A DNA stretch of 64,000 bases from Fulvimarina pelagi HTCC2506 (GCF_000153705.1 NZ_DS022272.1:1805839-1869838), one strand, 5' to 3'; positions 51,521 to 61,211 are shown, counted from the first letter of the stretch. Notes: generated from the letters alone by a model not told the origin. Numbers and translations: made by a program.

Positions 51521-53296
51521 ATGTGTGGCATTTGCGGTGAAATCCGCTTCGACGGTGAGAACGCTTCGCCGGAACGGGTTCAGCGCATGGGCGACTGCCT
51601 GGCCCGGCGCGGGCCCGATGGCTCGGGCCAAGTAATGCGCGGCCGGGTTGGCCTCGCTCATCGCCGCCTCAAGATCATCGACCTGTCCGAGAAGGCCGAG
51701 CAGCCGATGGTCGATCCGGTTCTCGGGCTGACGATCGCCTTCAACGGCTGCATCTACAACTATCCCGAACTCAAGAAGGAACTGGAAGCCAAGGGCTACA
51801 CCTTCTTCTCGACCGGCGACACCGAGGTCATCGTCAAGGCCTACCACGCCTGGGGCCGGGACTGCGTGAAGCGCTTTCATGGCATGTTCGCCTTCGCAAT
51901 CCACGAGCGGGAGACCGGGCGGGTGATGCTCGCCCGCGACCGCTTCGGCATCAAGCCGCTCTATCTCTCGCAGAACGACAAGCGCCTCTTTATCGGCTCA
52001 TCGCTGCAATCGATCCTGAAGTCGGGCGACGTGGACACCGGCATCGATAAGGTCGCGCTTCACCATTACATGACCTTCCACGCCGTGGTGCCGCCGCCGC
52101 ATACGATCCTCAAGGGGGTGCGCAAGTTGCCGCCCGCGACGACGCGGATGATCGAGGCCGACGGCACCTATGACGACGAAGTCTTCTGGTGGCCGGAGTT
52201 CGCACCGAAATCCGGCGACGAGAAGCTGACCTCCGACGACTGGCGCGACATGGTGATGGAGGCGATGAAGCTTGCGGTCGACCGCCGCATGGTTGCCGAT
52301 GTGCCGGTCGGGGTGCTCTTGTCGGGCGGCGTCGATTCCTCGCTCATCGTCGGCCTCCTCGCCGAGAAGGGTCAGAAGGACCTCAATACCTTCTCCATCG
52401 GCTTCGAAGATGCCAATGGCGAGGTCGGCAACGAGTTCGAATATTCCGATCTCATCGCCAATCACTACGGAACCGAGCATCACAAGCTCTTCGTGCCGGG
52501 CGACGAGCTGATCCAGGAGCTTCCGAAGGCGATCGAAGTCATGTCGGAGCCGATGGTCTCCTACGATAATATCGGCTTCTTCCTGCTTTCGCGTGAGGTC
52601 GCCAAGCACATCAAGGTGGTACAGTCCGGCCAAGGCGCAGACGAGGTCTTCGCGGGCTATCACTGGTATCCGAAGGTCGCCGGCGCGAACGATCCGCTCG
52701 CCGCCTACCAACGCGCTTTCTTCGACCGCGATCATGAGACCCTCGGCACCCATCTCAATCCCGAATGGATGCCCGAGACCGACGTCTCGAAGGAGTTCGT
52801 CGCGAACCACTTTGCCATGGAAGGCGCAACCGAGGCCGTCGACAAGGCGCTGCGGATCGACGCGCATGTCATGCTAGTCGACGACCCGGTCAAGCGCGTC
52901 GACAACATGACGATGGCCTGGGGGCTCGAAGCCCGCGTGCCGTTCCTCGACCATGAACTGGTCGAGCTCGCCGCGCGCGTACCCGCCGACGAGAAACTGA
53001 AGCAGGACGGCAAGGGCGTTCTAAAGGAAGTCGCCCGGCAGGTGATCCCGTCCGAGGTGATTGACCGTAAGAAGGGCTATTTCCCGGTCCCGCAGCTGAA
53101 ATATCTCTCCGGCCCGACGCTCGATTTCGTCAAGGACGCGCTCCATTCGGACGCCGCGAAGTCTCGAGGGCTTTTCCGCAAAGAATACACCGACGCGCTG
53201 TTTGCAAACCCGTCCGAGCACATCACGCCGCTGCGCGGCTCCGAGCTCTGGCAGGTAGCCCTTCTGGAGATGTGGCTGCAGGCGCAGGGGGTTTGA
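51521..53296 (+). CDS. asnO: N-acetylglutaminylglutamine amidotransferase (AsnO, asparagine-synthase family)
   Basis: The 591-residue protein begins MCGICGEIRF, exposing the Cys2 nucleophile of class II glutamine amidotransferases. RRGPDGSG, HRRLKIIDLS and FNGCIYNYPEL complete that domain (1 to about 200). The synthase half has the ATP pyrophosphatase loop LLSGGVDSSLIVG and the VQSGQGADEVFAGYHWYP region. In Sinorhizobium and Pseudomonas this enzyme forms the terminal amide of N-acetylglutaminylglutamine amide, an osmolyte made under salt stress. The next two genes are its known companions, which makes the assignment firm. The ATG at 51521 is required to place Cys at position 2. Confidence 0.94.
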   Translation: MCGICGEIRFDGENASPERVQRMGDCLARRGPDGSGQVMRGRVGLAHRRLKIIDLSEKAEQPMVDPVLGLTIAFNGCIYNYPELKKELEAKGYTFFSTGDTEVIVKAYHAWGRDCVKRFHGMFAFAIHERETGRVMLARDRFGIKPLYLSQNDKRLFIGSSLQSILKSGDVDTGIDKVALHHYMTFHAVVPPPHTILKGVRKLPPATTRMIEADGTYDDEVFWWPEFAPKSGDEKLTSDDWRDMVMEAMKLAVDRRMVADVPVGVLLSGGVDSSLIVGLLAEKGQKDLNTFSIGFEDANGEVGNEFEYSDLIANHYGTEHHKLFVPGDELIQELPKAIEVMSEPMVSYDNIGFFLLSREVAKHIKVVQSGQGADEVFAGYHWYPKVAGANDPLAAYQRAFFDRDHETLGTHLNPEWMPETDVSKEFVANHFAMEGATEAVDKALRIDAHVMLVDDPVKRVDNMTMAWGLEARVPFLDHELVELAARVPADEKLKQDGKGVLKEVARQVIPSEVIDRKKGYFPVPQLKYLSGPTLDFVKDALHSDAAKSRGLFRKEYTDALFANPSEHITPLRGSELWQVALLEMWLQAQGV

Positions 53297-55108
53297 TTGG
53301 TTTCACCGGAAATGCAGCCAAGACCGAAATCCAACGCTGAACTCCGCCTCCGACGCAAACGATCGGCCAGTCTGACTGCGCCTACCTCGCAGATCGGCCG
53401 GCACCTCAAGGACGTGAAGCAGGACGCGTTTCTCGACTGCGGATGGGGCCGGCTCGTCTTCGCGCACACATTCCAGGACACCGGCAATCTCGTCGCGAAT
53501 CTACGCGAGGAAGGCCCGGACCGGCGCGACATCGCTTTCTATGTCGCCGATCCGCATGTGCTTCTCGCATACGCGCCGCAGGAGCTGTTTCTCGATCCGT
53601 CTCACACCTACCGGCTCGATCTCTCCACCTACCGGCCGAGTTCCCGCCGCCCGCGCGGCTATTTCATCCGCCGCATGTCGAGCGAGCAGGACGGGACCGA
53701 GATCAACCGCATCTACCAGACGCGAAACATGGTACAGGTGCATCCGGCCTTCCTGACCGCCAATCACGACAACCGCGCCCTCACCTACTTCGTCGCAGAG
53801 GACGAGACGACCGGCGCCATCGTCGGCACCGTCACCGGCGTCCACCACCGCCGCGCTTTCGACGATCCGCAGAACGGTTCCTCGCTCTGGTGCCTCGCGG
53901 TAGACCCGCAGGCTGTCCATCCCGGCATCGGCGAAAGCCTCGTGCGGCGTCTCTCCGAGCATTTCCAGGCGCGCGGCTGCTCGTTCATGGACCTTTCGGT
54001 CATGCACGACAACGACAAGGCAATCGCGCTCTACGACAAGCTGGGCTTCCACCGCGTTCCCTTCTTCGCGGTCAAGCGCAAGAACCAGATCAACGAGAAG
54101 CTCTTCACCGGCCCCGACGAGGGCTTCGAGGAGTTGAACCCCTATGCCCGCATCATCGTCGATGAGGCGCGCCGACGCGGCATCCATGCCGAGGTCACCG
54201 ATGGCCAGGGCGGCTTCTTCCGCCTGACCCAGGGCGGCCGCACGATCCACTGCCGCGAGAGTCTGTCGGAGCTCACCACCGCCGTCGCCATGTCGATCTG
54301 CGACGACAAGACGGTGACGCGCCGAATGGTCGAGCCAGCCGGCGTGAAGGTCCCCGATCAGATCGACGGCGACAAGGCAGACGACGCCGAGATTGCGGCC
54401 TTCATCGAGGAACACGGCTCTATCGTCGTCAAGCCGGCGCGCGGCGAACAGGGCCGCGGCATCGCCGTCGGCATCGACAATCTCGAGGACGCCAAAGCCG
54501 CCATCAAGACCGCGTCCGAAGTCTCCGAACGCGTGCTTCTCGAAGCGTGCTTCGAGGGTGACGACCTCCGCCTCATCGTCATCGACTATCGCGTCGTCGC
54601 GGCCGCCTTGCGCAAGCCCGCTCAGATAACGGGAGACGGTCGAACGAGCATCCGGGAGCTCATCGAAGCAATGTCGCGACGCCGCTCCGCCGCCACCAGC
54701 GGCGAAAGCCGTATTCCCTTGGATGGCGAGACGACGCGTTGCGTGAAGCATGCCGGCTACGCCATGGAGGACATTCTACCCGAGAGCGAGACGATCGCCG
54801 TGCGCAAGGCCGCCAATCTCCACACCGGCGGCACGATCCACGACGTGACGGGCGAGCTGCATCGGGACTTGGTCGAAGCTGCGGTGAATGCGGCACGTGC
54901 GATCGAAATCCCCGTCACGGGGATTGACCTCATGATCAAGAAACCGCACCAACCCGACTACGTCTTCATCGAGGCGAACGAGCGGCCAGGCCTCGCCAAC
55001 CATGAGCCACAGCCGACGGCCGAGCGGTTCATAGACCTTCTCTTTCCGCTCTCGATCCCGTATGCAACGCGCAGCGCCCGCAACAAGAAACGGAAACACA
55101 AGGAATAA
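53297..55108 (+). CDS. ngg: N-acetylglutaminylglutamine synthetase (GNAT + ATP-grasp fusion)
   Basis: The 603-residue protein joins a GNAT acetyltransferase (about 115-265, with LWCLAVDPQAVHPGIGESLVRRL as the acetyl-CoA loop and MHDNDKAIALYDKLGFHR) to an ATP-grasp ligase (about 290-590, with VKPARGEQGRGIAVGI and a YVFIEANERPGLANHEP metal site). This two-domain form is the enzyme that acetylates and links two glutamines for the osmolyte. The start is a TTG directly after the asnO stop (AGGGGG upstream); an ATG at 53312 is an alternative. The C-terminus is basic (NKKRKHKE). Confidence 0.93.
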   Translation: MVSPEMQPRPKSNAELRLRRKRSASLTAPTSQIGRHLKDVKQDAFLDCGWGRLVFAHTFQDTGNLVANLREEGPDRRDIAFYVADPHVLLAYAPQELFLDPSHTYRLDLSTYRPSSRRPRGYFIRRMSSEQDGTEINRIYQTRNMVQVHPAFLTANHDNRALTYFVAEDETTGAIVGTVTGVHHRRAFDDPQNGSSLWCLAVDPQAVHPGIGESLVRRLSEHFQARGCSFMDLSVMHDNDKAIALYDKLGFHRVPFFAVKRKNQINEKLFTGPDEGFEELNPYARIIVDEARRRGIHAEVTDGQGGFFRLTQGGRTIHCRESLSELTTAVAMSICDDKTVTRRMVEPAGVKVPDQIDGDKADDAEIAAFIEEHGSIVVKPARGEQGRGIAVGIDNLEDAKAAIKTASEVSERVLLEACFEGDDLRLIVIDYRVVAAALRKPAQITGDGRTSIRELIEAMSRRRSAATSGESRIPLDGETTRCVKHAGYAMEDILPESETIAVRKAANLHTGGTIHDVTGELHRDLVEAAVNAARAIEIPVTGIDLMIKKPHQPDYVFIEANERPGLANHEPQPTAERFIDLLFPLSIPYATRSARNKKRKHKE

Positions 55109-55113
55109 TATCA

Positions 55114-56268
55114 GTGCCACGCCTCGTCATCGACACGCATTACCTGACGGAGCAACTCAAGGCACTTCTCGAAATTCCCAGCCCCACCGGTTACACGGAC
55201 ACCGTCGTCCGCCACGTCGCCAAGGAGCTCGAACGGCTCGGTCTCAAGATCGAACTCACTCGCCGCGGCGCAATCACCGCGCTTCGTCAGGGCTCGCGCC
55301 GTGCTTCGGCCCGCGCCATCGTCAGCCACGTCGATACGCTGGGCGCGCAGGTCAAATACCTGAAATCGAACGGTCGGCTGGAGCTCGTACCCGTCGGCCA
55401 TTGGTCGGCCCGGTTCGCAGAGGGCGCGCGGGCGCAGATCTTTTCAGACAGCGGTATCTACCGCGGCACCATTCTGCCACTCAAGGCATCCGGCCACACC
55501 TACAATGACGAGATCGACACAGCGCCCATCGGCTGGAACAACGTCGAACTGCGCGTCGACGCCCTGTCGCGCGATCTGGATGAACTTGAAAAGCTCGGCA
55601 TTCACATCGGCGACATGGTCGCCATCGATCCGCAGCCTGAATTCCTCGAAAACGGCTACATCGTCTCCCGTCATCTGGACAACAAGGCGGGTGTCGCGGT
55701 CATGCTCGCCGCCCTCCACGCGATGGAGCGAGAGGGCGTATCGACGCCGGTCGATATCCACTGGCTCTTCACGATCGCCGAAGAGGTGGGCGTCGGTGCC
55801 TCATCGATCCTCACGCCCGACATCGCCTCGATGATTGCCATCGACAACGGCACTTCCGCACCGGGGCAAAACTCCTCCGAGTTCGGCGTTACCATCGCGA
55901 TGGCCGATCAGACCGGGCCTTTCGATTATCATCTGACGAAAAAACTGATCCGCCTCTGCGAGGAGGAAGAGATCAAACACCAGCGCGACATCTTCCGCTA
56001 CTACCGCTCCGACTCGGCCTCTGCCATCGAGGCGGGCCATGACGTGCGCACCGGGCTGATCACCTTCGGTGTCGACGCCTCCCACGGCTACGAGCGCATC
56101 CATGTCCACGCACTGCGTTCCCTCGCCGAGCTCGTGACCGCCTATGTCACGTCCCCGGTCGAGATCGAACGCGACCGCAATCTGCATGCCGGTCTGAAGG
56201 GCTTCACGCGCCAACCGAACGACGAAGCGCGTCAGGAACTCGCCGAGGACTCAAATCCGGCTGAATAA
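55114..56268 (+). CDS. M42-family metallopeptidase of the N-acetylglutaminylglutamine amide system
   Basis: The 384-residue protein has the M42 (glutamyl aminopeptidase/endoglucanase) pattern: IPSPTGYTD, ARAIVSHVDTLGAQV for the first metal histidine, RHLDNKAGVAVMLAAL for the bridging aspartate, and IAEEVGVGASSIL for the catalytic glutamates. It is the third gene of the conserved osmolyte trio, starting at a GTG five bases after ngg. It may recycle or hydrolyse the dipeptide when osmolarity falls (inference). Confidence 0.92.
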   Translation: MPRLVIDTHYLTEQLKALLEIPSPTGYTDTVVRHVAKELERLGLKIELTRRGAITALRQGSRRASARAIVSHVDTLGAQVKYLKSNGRLELVPVGHWSARFAEGARAQIFSDSGIYRGTILPLKASGHTYNDEIDTAPIGWNNVELRVDALSRDLDELEKLGIHIGDMVAIDPQPEFLENGYIVSRHLDNKAGVAVMLAALHAMEREGVSTPVDIHWLFTIAEEVGVGASSILTPDIASMIAIDNGTSAPGQNSSEFGVTIAMADQTGPFDYHLTKKLIRLCEEEEIKHQRDIFRYYRSDSASAIEAGHDVRTGLITFGVDASHGYERIHVHALRSLAELVTAYVTSPVEIERDRNLHAGLKGFTRQPNDEARQELAEDSNPAE

Positions 56269-56431
56269 GCTGGCTCCCCGCTCTCGGAGCGATGCGGGCA
56301 TCATTGCGCCTTCGCCTGGGGAGGGTTGCTCCTACGGTTGCGAGATGCCTCGTCCTTGAAATAGGCTTCTCCCGGTACAGGGAGCGGCATTGCCCGCAAC
56401 CGATGTTGCGGGATGGCTGCACGGAAAGAAG

Positions 56432-56968
56432 ATGGACGACTTCATCGCTCAGTTCGGCGACGGCGTAGCCGATGCCTGGAACGAATTGGGGACGATCTCC
56501 GAGACGGTAAGGGACTGGCTGAACGGGCCAGGGTTAGAGCTTTTCGAACAATGGCTCGCGATCCTGACGCAGCGCGCGGAGAGCCATCCTATGGTGGCCA
56601 TGATCGGTCTTGGCGCGCTTCTCGTTACCCTAATTGTAACGCGCAATCCGCTTGCGCTCGCCGCCGCCGCCTTCCTTGCGATTGCCGCACTCGTTGGTAC
56701 GGAGCCGGTCACTGATCCGTCGGCTCGCCGCGTCTTCGCAATTGGGTGCTTCGCCGCGCTCGGCAGTTTCCTCGTAGCCATTGCCTTCCAGCGTCGCCGG
56801 GCCCGAACTCTTGGGGGACAACTAGACGTGTCCGAGGCGCGGTTGACCGAGCTTCAGGAGAAGTACGACGGCGAAGTGCGCTGGCGAATGGCAGAGCGGC
56901 GCCCGCCGCCGGTCGAAGATGAAGCGAATGAACCCGGAACTGAATCTGACGCTCACTTTCGGAGCTGA
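56432..56968 (+). CDS. Membrane protein of unknown function
   Basis: I do not recognise a family. The 178-residue protein has a helical N-terminus (about 1-50), two or three hydrophobic segments (MVAMIGLGALLVTLIV, LALAAAAFLAIAALV and VFAIGCFAALGSFLVAIAF, about 55-125), and a charged C-terminal coiled coil (SEARLTELQEKYDGEVRWRM) ending in a Pro/Glu tail. An anchored scaffold or stress protein is possible. The ATG at 56432 has GGAAAG upstream; an in-frame TTG at 56390 has GGGAGC and cannot be excluded. Confidence 0.7.
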   Translation: MDDFIAQFGDGVADAWNELGTISETVRDWLNGPGLELFEQWLAILTQRAESHPMVAMIGLGALLVTLIVTRNPLALAAAAFLAIAALVGTEPVTDPSARRVFAIGCFAALGSFLVAIAFQRRRARTLGGQLDVSEARLTELQEKYDGEVRWRMAERRPPPVEDEANEPGTESDAHFRS

Positions 56969-57012
56969 TGCACCGAATAACGCCGGATCGACCTCGCCCG
57001 GCTCTCTTCAAA

Positions 57013-58329
57013 TCACGCGTCGAGATTCGCTGCGTCGCCACCGGTTTCGAGCTTCTCGGCCCTGACCCTGGAAATCGAAAGTCCTTCGACCGCTTCCACT
57101 TCGAACCGCAGTCCGTCAGTTTCGACGACGTCTCCTTGTTCGGGCACCTTGCGCAGATGCTCAAGGAGGAGCCCTGCGATCGTACTGGAGGCCTGGGTTT
57201 CCAACGTCCACCCATATTGCTCGCGCAGGCGCGACAGCGGCGTCGTGCCGGGAATTTTCCACCGCCGCCCCCCATGATCCTCCGTGTCGGGCACATCGAT
57301 CTCGAAACCGCTGTGGACCTCTCCCACAACTTCTTCGATCGCGTCCTCGAAGGCGACGGCGCCGAGAACGCTGCCATGCTCGTCGGCTACGAGTGCCATG
57401 TGGGTTCCGTGCTTGCGCATGTTGTCGAGAAGGGTCGCGGTGTCGACGCTCGCCAGCGTCTTCGGTAATGGATGCAGCATTCGGATGAGCGCGCCTGCAT
57501 CGAGCGGTGTTTGCTCTTCCGTCTTGTGCCGGATGACGTCCTTGACGTGGACGACGCCAATCGCGCTGTCGAGACCGCCGCGCGTCACCGGAATGCGGCT
57601 CGGTCCTGCGTTGAGGATCGTCGCGGCATAATCGGCTTCGGTCTTATGGTCGAGATCGAGCGTGATGACATGCCGGCGCGGCGTCATCAGTTCCTCCGCC
57701 CGTCGGCCCTGCAGGCGCACGATGTTCTGAATGAACTCGGCCTGCTCGCGGGCGATGGAGCCGCCCTCCCCAGAGTCCTCTGCAATCGCCGCCAGTTCCC
57801 GAGGCGTGTAGTAGCGAGCCTCGCTTCGGTTCAGTCCGAACAGCGAAAGAAGCGACTGGCTGATGACGTTGAGAGCCCAGACGAACGGGCGGAAGACGAG
57901 CTCGAAGAAGCGGATCAGCGGCCACATGGCGATCAGCAGCCTGTCCGCACCCTTGAGAGCCAGGGCCTTCGGGATCATCTCTCCGAACACCACGTGAAAA
58001 TAGGTAAGAATGACGACGGCAAGGATCAGCGCGGCGAGATGAACGGCTGCGCCGTCGATCCCGAGAGCCGCCATCGGCTCCTCCAGCCATATGGCGATCT
58101 GGTGCTCGCCATACATTCCGAGGCCGATCGAGGCGAGCGTAATACCGAGCTGGGCGACCGCAACATATCGATCCTGTGCCTCAGCGCCTTCCAGCCTCTC
58201 GGCGATCGTCTTGCCGCCGCTCGACAACGCTTCGAGCCGCGACAGACGGCTGCCAACGATGACGAATTCCATCGCGACGAAGATTCCGTTGACTGCGATG
58301 AGAAGGATGATGATGCCGAGCCCGATCAT
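57013..58329 (-). CDS. CNNM/CorC-type membrane protein (hemolysin family), paralogue 2
   Basis: The 438-residue protein has a DUF21 membrane domain of four helices (about 1-190: VNGIFVAMEFVIVGSRLSRLEAL, HVVFGEMIPKALALKGADRL), two CBS domains (about 205-335: ELMTPRRHVITLDLD, VVHVKDVIRHK, VADEHGSVLGAVAFEDAIEEVVGEV), and a CorC_HlyC C-terminal domain. Such proteins are linked to magnesium or cobalt efflux and resistance. Its start overlaps the stop of the upstream paralogue by four bases, so the two probably form a heteromeric pair. Confidence 0.92.
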   Translation of the reverse strand: MIGLGIIILLIAVNGIFVAMEFVIVGSRLSRLEALSSGGKTIAERLEGAEAQDRYVAVAQLGITLASIGLGMYGEHQIAIWLEEPMAALGIDGAAVHLAALILAVVILTYFHVVFGEMIPKALALKGADRLLIAMWPLIRFFELVFRPFVWALNVISQSLLSLFGLNRSEARYYTPRELAAIAEDSGEGGSIAREQAEFIQNIVRLQGRRAEELMTPRRHVITLDLDHKTEADYAATILNAGPSRIPVTRGGLDSAIGVVHVKDVIRHKTEEQTPLDAGALIRMLHPLPKTLASVDTATLLDNMRKHGTHMALVADEHGSVLGAVAFEDAIEEVVGEVHSGFEIDVPDTEDHGGRRWKIPGTTPLSRLREQYGWTLETQASSTIAGLLLEHLRKVPEQGDVVETDGLRFEVEAVEGLSISRVRAEKLETGGDAANLDA

Positions 58330-59648
58330 CGTGCCGCCTGCGGCCGTATCGCCGATTTCGAAAAGGCAATTAAACGCGGCAGGCCGTTTTCCACCGCCTC
58401 GACGGTGAAAGTCACGCCGTCGACCTCGGCCTTCGATCCGCGCTTTCCGTCTTCGACGCCGAGTTTCAGCCCGATGAGACCGGAGATGCTGTCGGCTTGG
58501 TCTTCCGGCAAATTGAACCCGAACTCGCGATTGACCTCGCTGATTAGGACGTCGCCACGCACGACGATGCGGTCGCCCTTCTTCTGAATTCGCGCCTCCT
58601 CCTCGTCGAACTCGTCGACGACTTCGCCGATGATCTCCTCGACGAGGTCTTCCACCGTCACGAGGCCGGAAACGATGCCATACTCGTTGAACACCACCGC
58701 GATCGTGTCACGCTTGCTTTCGAGTTTGTTCCAGGCCTCCGCCAGAGTGAGACTATCCGGAAGTATCTGGACCGGACGAATGATCCGGTCGATCGACGCT
58801 TCGGGATCTTCGCTGGCGAGATCGTAGAGGTCTCGGATGTGAACGTAGCCTTCGGGCTTCTTCGTTTCCGAACCATCGATCACGGGAAATCGCGTGAACG
58901 GCGTTTCCAGCATCATCTCCAACGCGGCTTTTGCTTTGGGCTCCCGATTCATGAATTTCATCCGCGCGCGAGGCTCCATCACTTCACCGACCGTCCGGTC
59001 CTGGAAGGCGAGCACCTGATGCAGCATCTCATGTGCGTCGCGCTCGATGACGCCGCCTTTCAGGCTGTCCTCGATGAGCTGGCGCAATTCTTCGTGGCTG
59101 TGCTCGTCACCAGCCTCCTTCGGCTTGTCGAGGCCGCACCAGCGCATGATGATCATCGCCGAACCGTTGAGCAGCGTGATGAACGGACCGAGCAGCAATA
59201 AAGACCAGCGCATCGGACGCGCGGTCTTCATCGCGGTTGATTCCGGCGCGCGAACGGCGATCGACTTGGGGAACAACTCGCCGAAGATGACCTGCAGCGC
59301 TGTCAGTACGATCAGCACCAGCGGTGCACCTACCACGGCACTCGTCCAGCCAGATGGTAGCACGGCGTCGAGCTGCGGGCCGACATAGGGCAGGAGCGCG
59401 CGCTGGCCGTAGACCCCGATGACGAGACTTGTCAGCGTGATGCCCACCTGCGCGCAAGCGATGTATCGATCCATCCGCTCTTCGTCGGTGATCGTCCTCT
59501 CGAGGTAGGCCGCGCTGGCGTTGCCGTCCTCGGCTTTCGCTTCGAGTTTGGGTTTACTGGAGGAAACAGCCGCGAATTCGGCGGCCACGTAGAACGCGTT
59601 GCCGAGCAGCATGAGGCAGATGACGAGAACGACGATGGCGAGGCCCAT
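58326..59648 (-). CDS. CNNM/CorC-type membrane protein (hemolysin family), paralogue 1
   Basis: The 440-residue protein has the same layout as its neighbour: DUF21 (NAFYVAAEFAAVSSSKPKLEAKAE, QVIFGELFPKSIAVRAPEST), two CBS domains (VGEVMEPRARMKFMNREP, GYVHIRDLYDLA, VFNEYGIVSGLVTVEDLVEEIIGEV) and a CorC_HlyC domain. The two proteins differ in most positions outside these motifs, so the duplication is old. It is first in a two-gene unit; the upstream 255 bases to fdsD hold no recognised feature. Confidence 0.92.
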   Translation of the reverse strand: MGLAIVVLVICLMLLGNAFYVAAEFAAVSSSKPKLEAKAEDGNASAAYLERTITDEERMDRYIACAQVGITLTSLVIGVYGQRALLPYVGPQLDAVLPSGWTSAVVGAPLVLIVLTALQVIFGELFPKSIAVRAPESTAMKTARPMRWSLLLLGPFITLLNGSAMIIMRWCGLDKPKEAGDEHSHEELRQLIEDSLKGGVIERDAHEMLHQVLAFQDRTVGEVMEPRARMKFMNREPKAKAALEMMLETPFTRFPVIDGSETKKPEGYVHIRDLYDLASEDPEASIDRIIRPVQILPDSLTLAEAWNKLESKRDTIAVVFNEYGIVSGLVTVEDLVEEIIGEVVDEFDEEEARIQKKGDRIVVRGDVLISEVNREFGFNLPEDQADSISGLIGLKLGVEDGKRGSKAEVDGVTFTVEAVENGLPRLIAFSKSAIRPQAAR

Positions 59649-59903
59649 ACCGGCACTAACTCCAAGAGACCAAATTCATGGGTCTCGCCCACGCCTTGAG
59701 GCACAGAGCTAGAGCCGGTAGCAGCAGCTTCAAACGGAACTCCTATGAAGCGCACCACCTTCGGGCGCGATCAAGTCGCCGGTCCGCACGCCCTCATTGT
59801 CGGTTTTGAAGAGTCGGATTTGACGAGGATGCCGATGGCGTGCCGCTGCGTCAGATCGGTCGCCCGTGAGCAAACTTGCTCAATACGAGCGATGACCCTG
59901 CGA

Positions 59904-60152
59904 TTACTGGTGGTCCGCGCGTTCTTCGAGCGGCTTTTCCGGCCGGCGGATGCGCGGGAGTGCTTCGAGGAGAAGCGGATGAAACTCACTCGTCTCGCCA
60001 GCCTCGACCTTCTGGAAGAGCTGGGTGCGCATCCGTGGCTCCCAGAACTTGTTGATGTGATCGGCCACCCCTTGCGAGCGCGCCCCCTCGGGCGTCGACT
60101 GGAAGAACTTGGCGATCTGGTTTCCCATATAGACGAGCTTGTCGCGCTCCAT
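59904..60152 (-). CDS. fdsD: Formate dehydrogenase delta subunit FdsD
   Basis: The 82-residue protein reads MERDKLVYMGNQIAKFF at its start and has DHINKFWEPRMRTQL and HPLLLEALPRIR, the form of FdsD, a small chaperone-like subunit of NAD-dependent molybdenum formate dehydrogenase. The ATG at 60152 has GGGAGG seven bases upstream; a longer frame to 60683 is antisense to the shared fdhD region and is rejected. It is the last gene of the fds operon, 26 bases after fdhD. Confidence 0.92.
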   Translation of the reverse strand: MERDKLVYMGNQIAKFFQSTPEGARSQGVADHINKFWEPRMRTQLFQKVEAGETSEFHPLLLEALPRIRRPEKPLEERADHQ

Positions 60153-60178
60153 GGAGATTCCTCCCATGTGTCCCGGCA

Positions 60179-61024
60179 CTATGCCAGCAGTGTTTCGTCC
60201 GCGTCGAGGGGCTCCTGAGCGCCCTCGATCCGGTCCGGTGAGGTGAAAATTTCGAATTCCTCGCCGCGGAGAACGGCGACCAACGTCACCTTTGCGGCCT
60301 CGGCTTCGGCAATGGCGAGTTCGGTCGGCGCAGAGATCGCCGCGATCAACCCGCAGCCCATTACGGCCGCCTTTTGTATCAATTCCACGGAGACGCGGCT
60401 GGTGATCGTGATGAAGCCGGAGGCCGGATCGACGCCGTTGCGCGCCAGATGTCCCGCCACCTTGTCGAGTGCGTTGTGCCGACCGACATCCTCTCGCAGG
60501 ACGACCATCGAGCCTTCGCGCTTGTGAAAGGCAGCGGCGTGCACAGCCCGCGTCAGTCGGGAGAGCTTCTGCTCTGCCGACATCTCGTCCATGGCACGCA
60601 CGAGCCGTTCCGGGGAGACCCGCTCGCCGGCCGTCACCTCCGGCAACACGCGGCCCGCAAGTTCGAGAGATTCGACGCCGCACAACCCGCAGCCCACCGG
60701 GCCGGTCATCTGCCGCCGGCGCGCGACATAAGTCTCGGCCCGCTCAGGAACGAGACGAACCTGGCAGTCTGTGCCAGCTTCCGTCTCCACGATCTCAATG
60801 GCGTCGATCTCCTCGAACCGGTCTACGATCCGCTCGTTGAGAACAAGCCCGACCCCCAGATCTTCGATATCGGCCGGCGAAGCCATCATCACCGCATGCG
60901 TGGATCCGCCGACTGAAATCGCTACCGCTCGCTCCGCCGGCACACTCCGCGTTTCACGCCGAAACGCGCCCCCTCGGAAAGCGATCGAGGAAAGGGAACG
61001 GGCCGGCTTCATTTCTTGATCCAT
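60179..61024 (-). CDS. fdhD: Formate dehydrogenase accessory sulfurtransferase FdhD
   Basis: The 281-residue protein has the FdhD hallmarks: the cysteine loop VGCGLCGVES (catalytic CxxC), HAAAFHKREGSMVVLREDVGRHNALDKVAG and the nucleotide-binding ITITSRVSVELIQKAA. It transfers sulfur from IscS to the molybdenum cofactor before insertion into FdsA. It occupies the fdsC position between fdsA and fdsD. The start (MDQEMKP) has a weak ribosome binding site; MKPARS four codons on is an alternative. Confidence 0.95.
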   Translation of the reverse strand: MDQEMKPARSLSSIAFRGGAFRRETRSVPAERAVAISVGGSTHAVMMASPADIEDLGVGLVLNERIVDRFEEIDAIEIVETEAGTDCQVRLVPERAETYVARRRQMTGPVGCGLCGVESLELAGRVLPEVTAGERVSPERLVRAMDEMSAEQKLSRLTRAVHAAAFHKREGSMVVLREDVGRHNALDKVAGHLARNGVDPASGFITITSRVSVELIQKAAVMGCGLIAAISAPTELAIAEAEAAKVTLVAVLRGEEFEIFTSPDRIEGAQEPLDADETLLA

Positions 61025-61050
61025 GAAAGGAGAGGACCCTTCGAAACTCT

Positions 61051-61082
61051 CGTCATCCTCGGGCTCCGTCCCAAAGATGACG
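61051..61082. repeat. REP-like palindrome in the fdsA-fdhD spacer
   Basis: The element begins CGTCATCCTCGGGCTCCG and ends AGATGACG, so its termini are inverted copies (CGTCAT...ATGACG). The first 18 bases match the left arm of the repeat at 11047-11064 with one mismatch. Both lie within operons, between two genes. Confidence 0.6.
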
Positions 61083-61211
61083 TTCCGTGGGGTTGGGCCT
61101 TCGTCGCTGACACCAGTCGTGAAGGTAACCGCTTATCGGCGGCAGTCCAAAACCCCGGCCAACATGATCAGAAGCCGGCCGGGTATCGCACCCGACCGAA
61201 ATCCGATTCTC

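Noticed and set aside
60153-60683. Extension of the fdsD frame across fdhD
   Set aside because: The extra part overlaps fdhD in another frame and is a shadow; the real start has a clear ribosome binding site at 60160.
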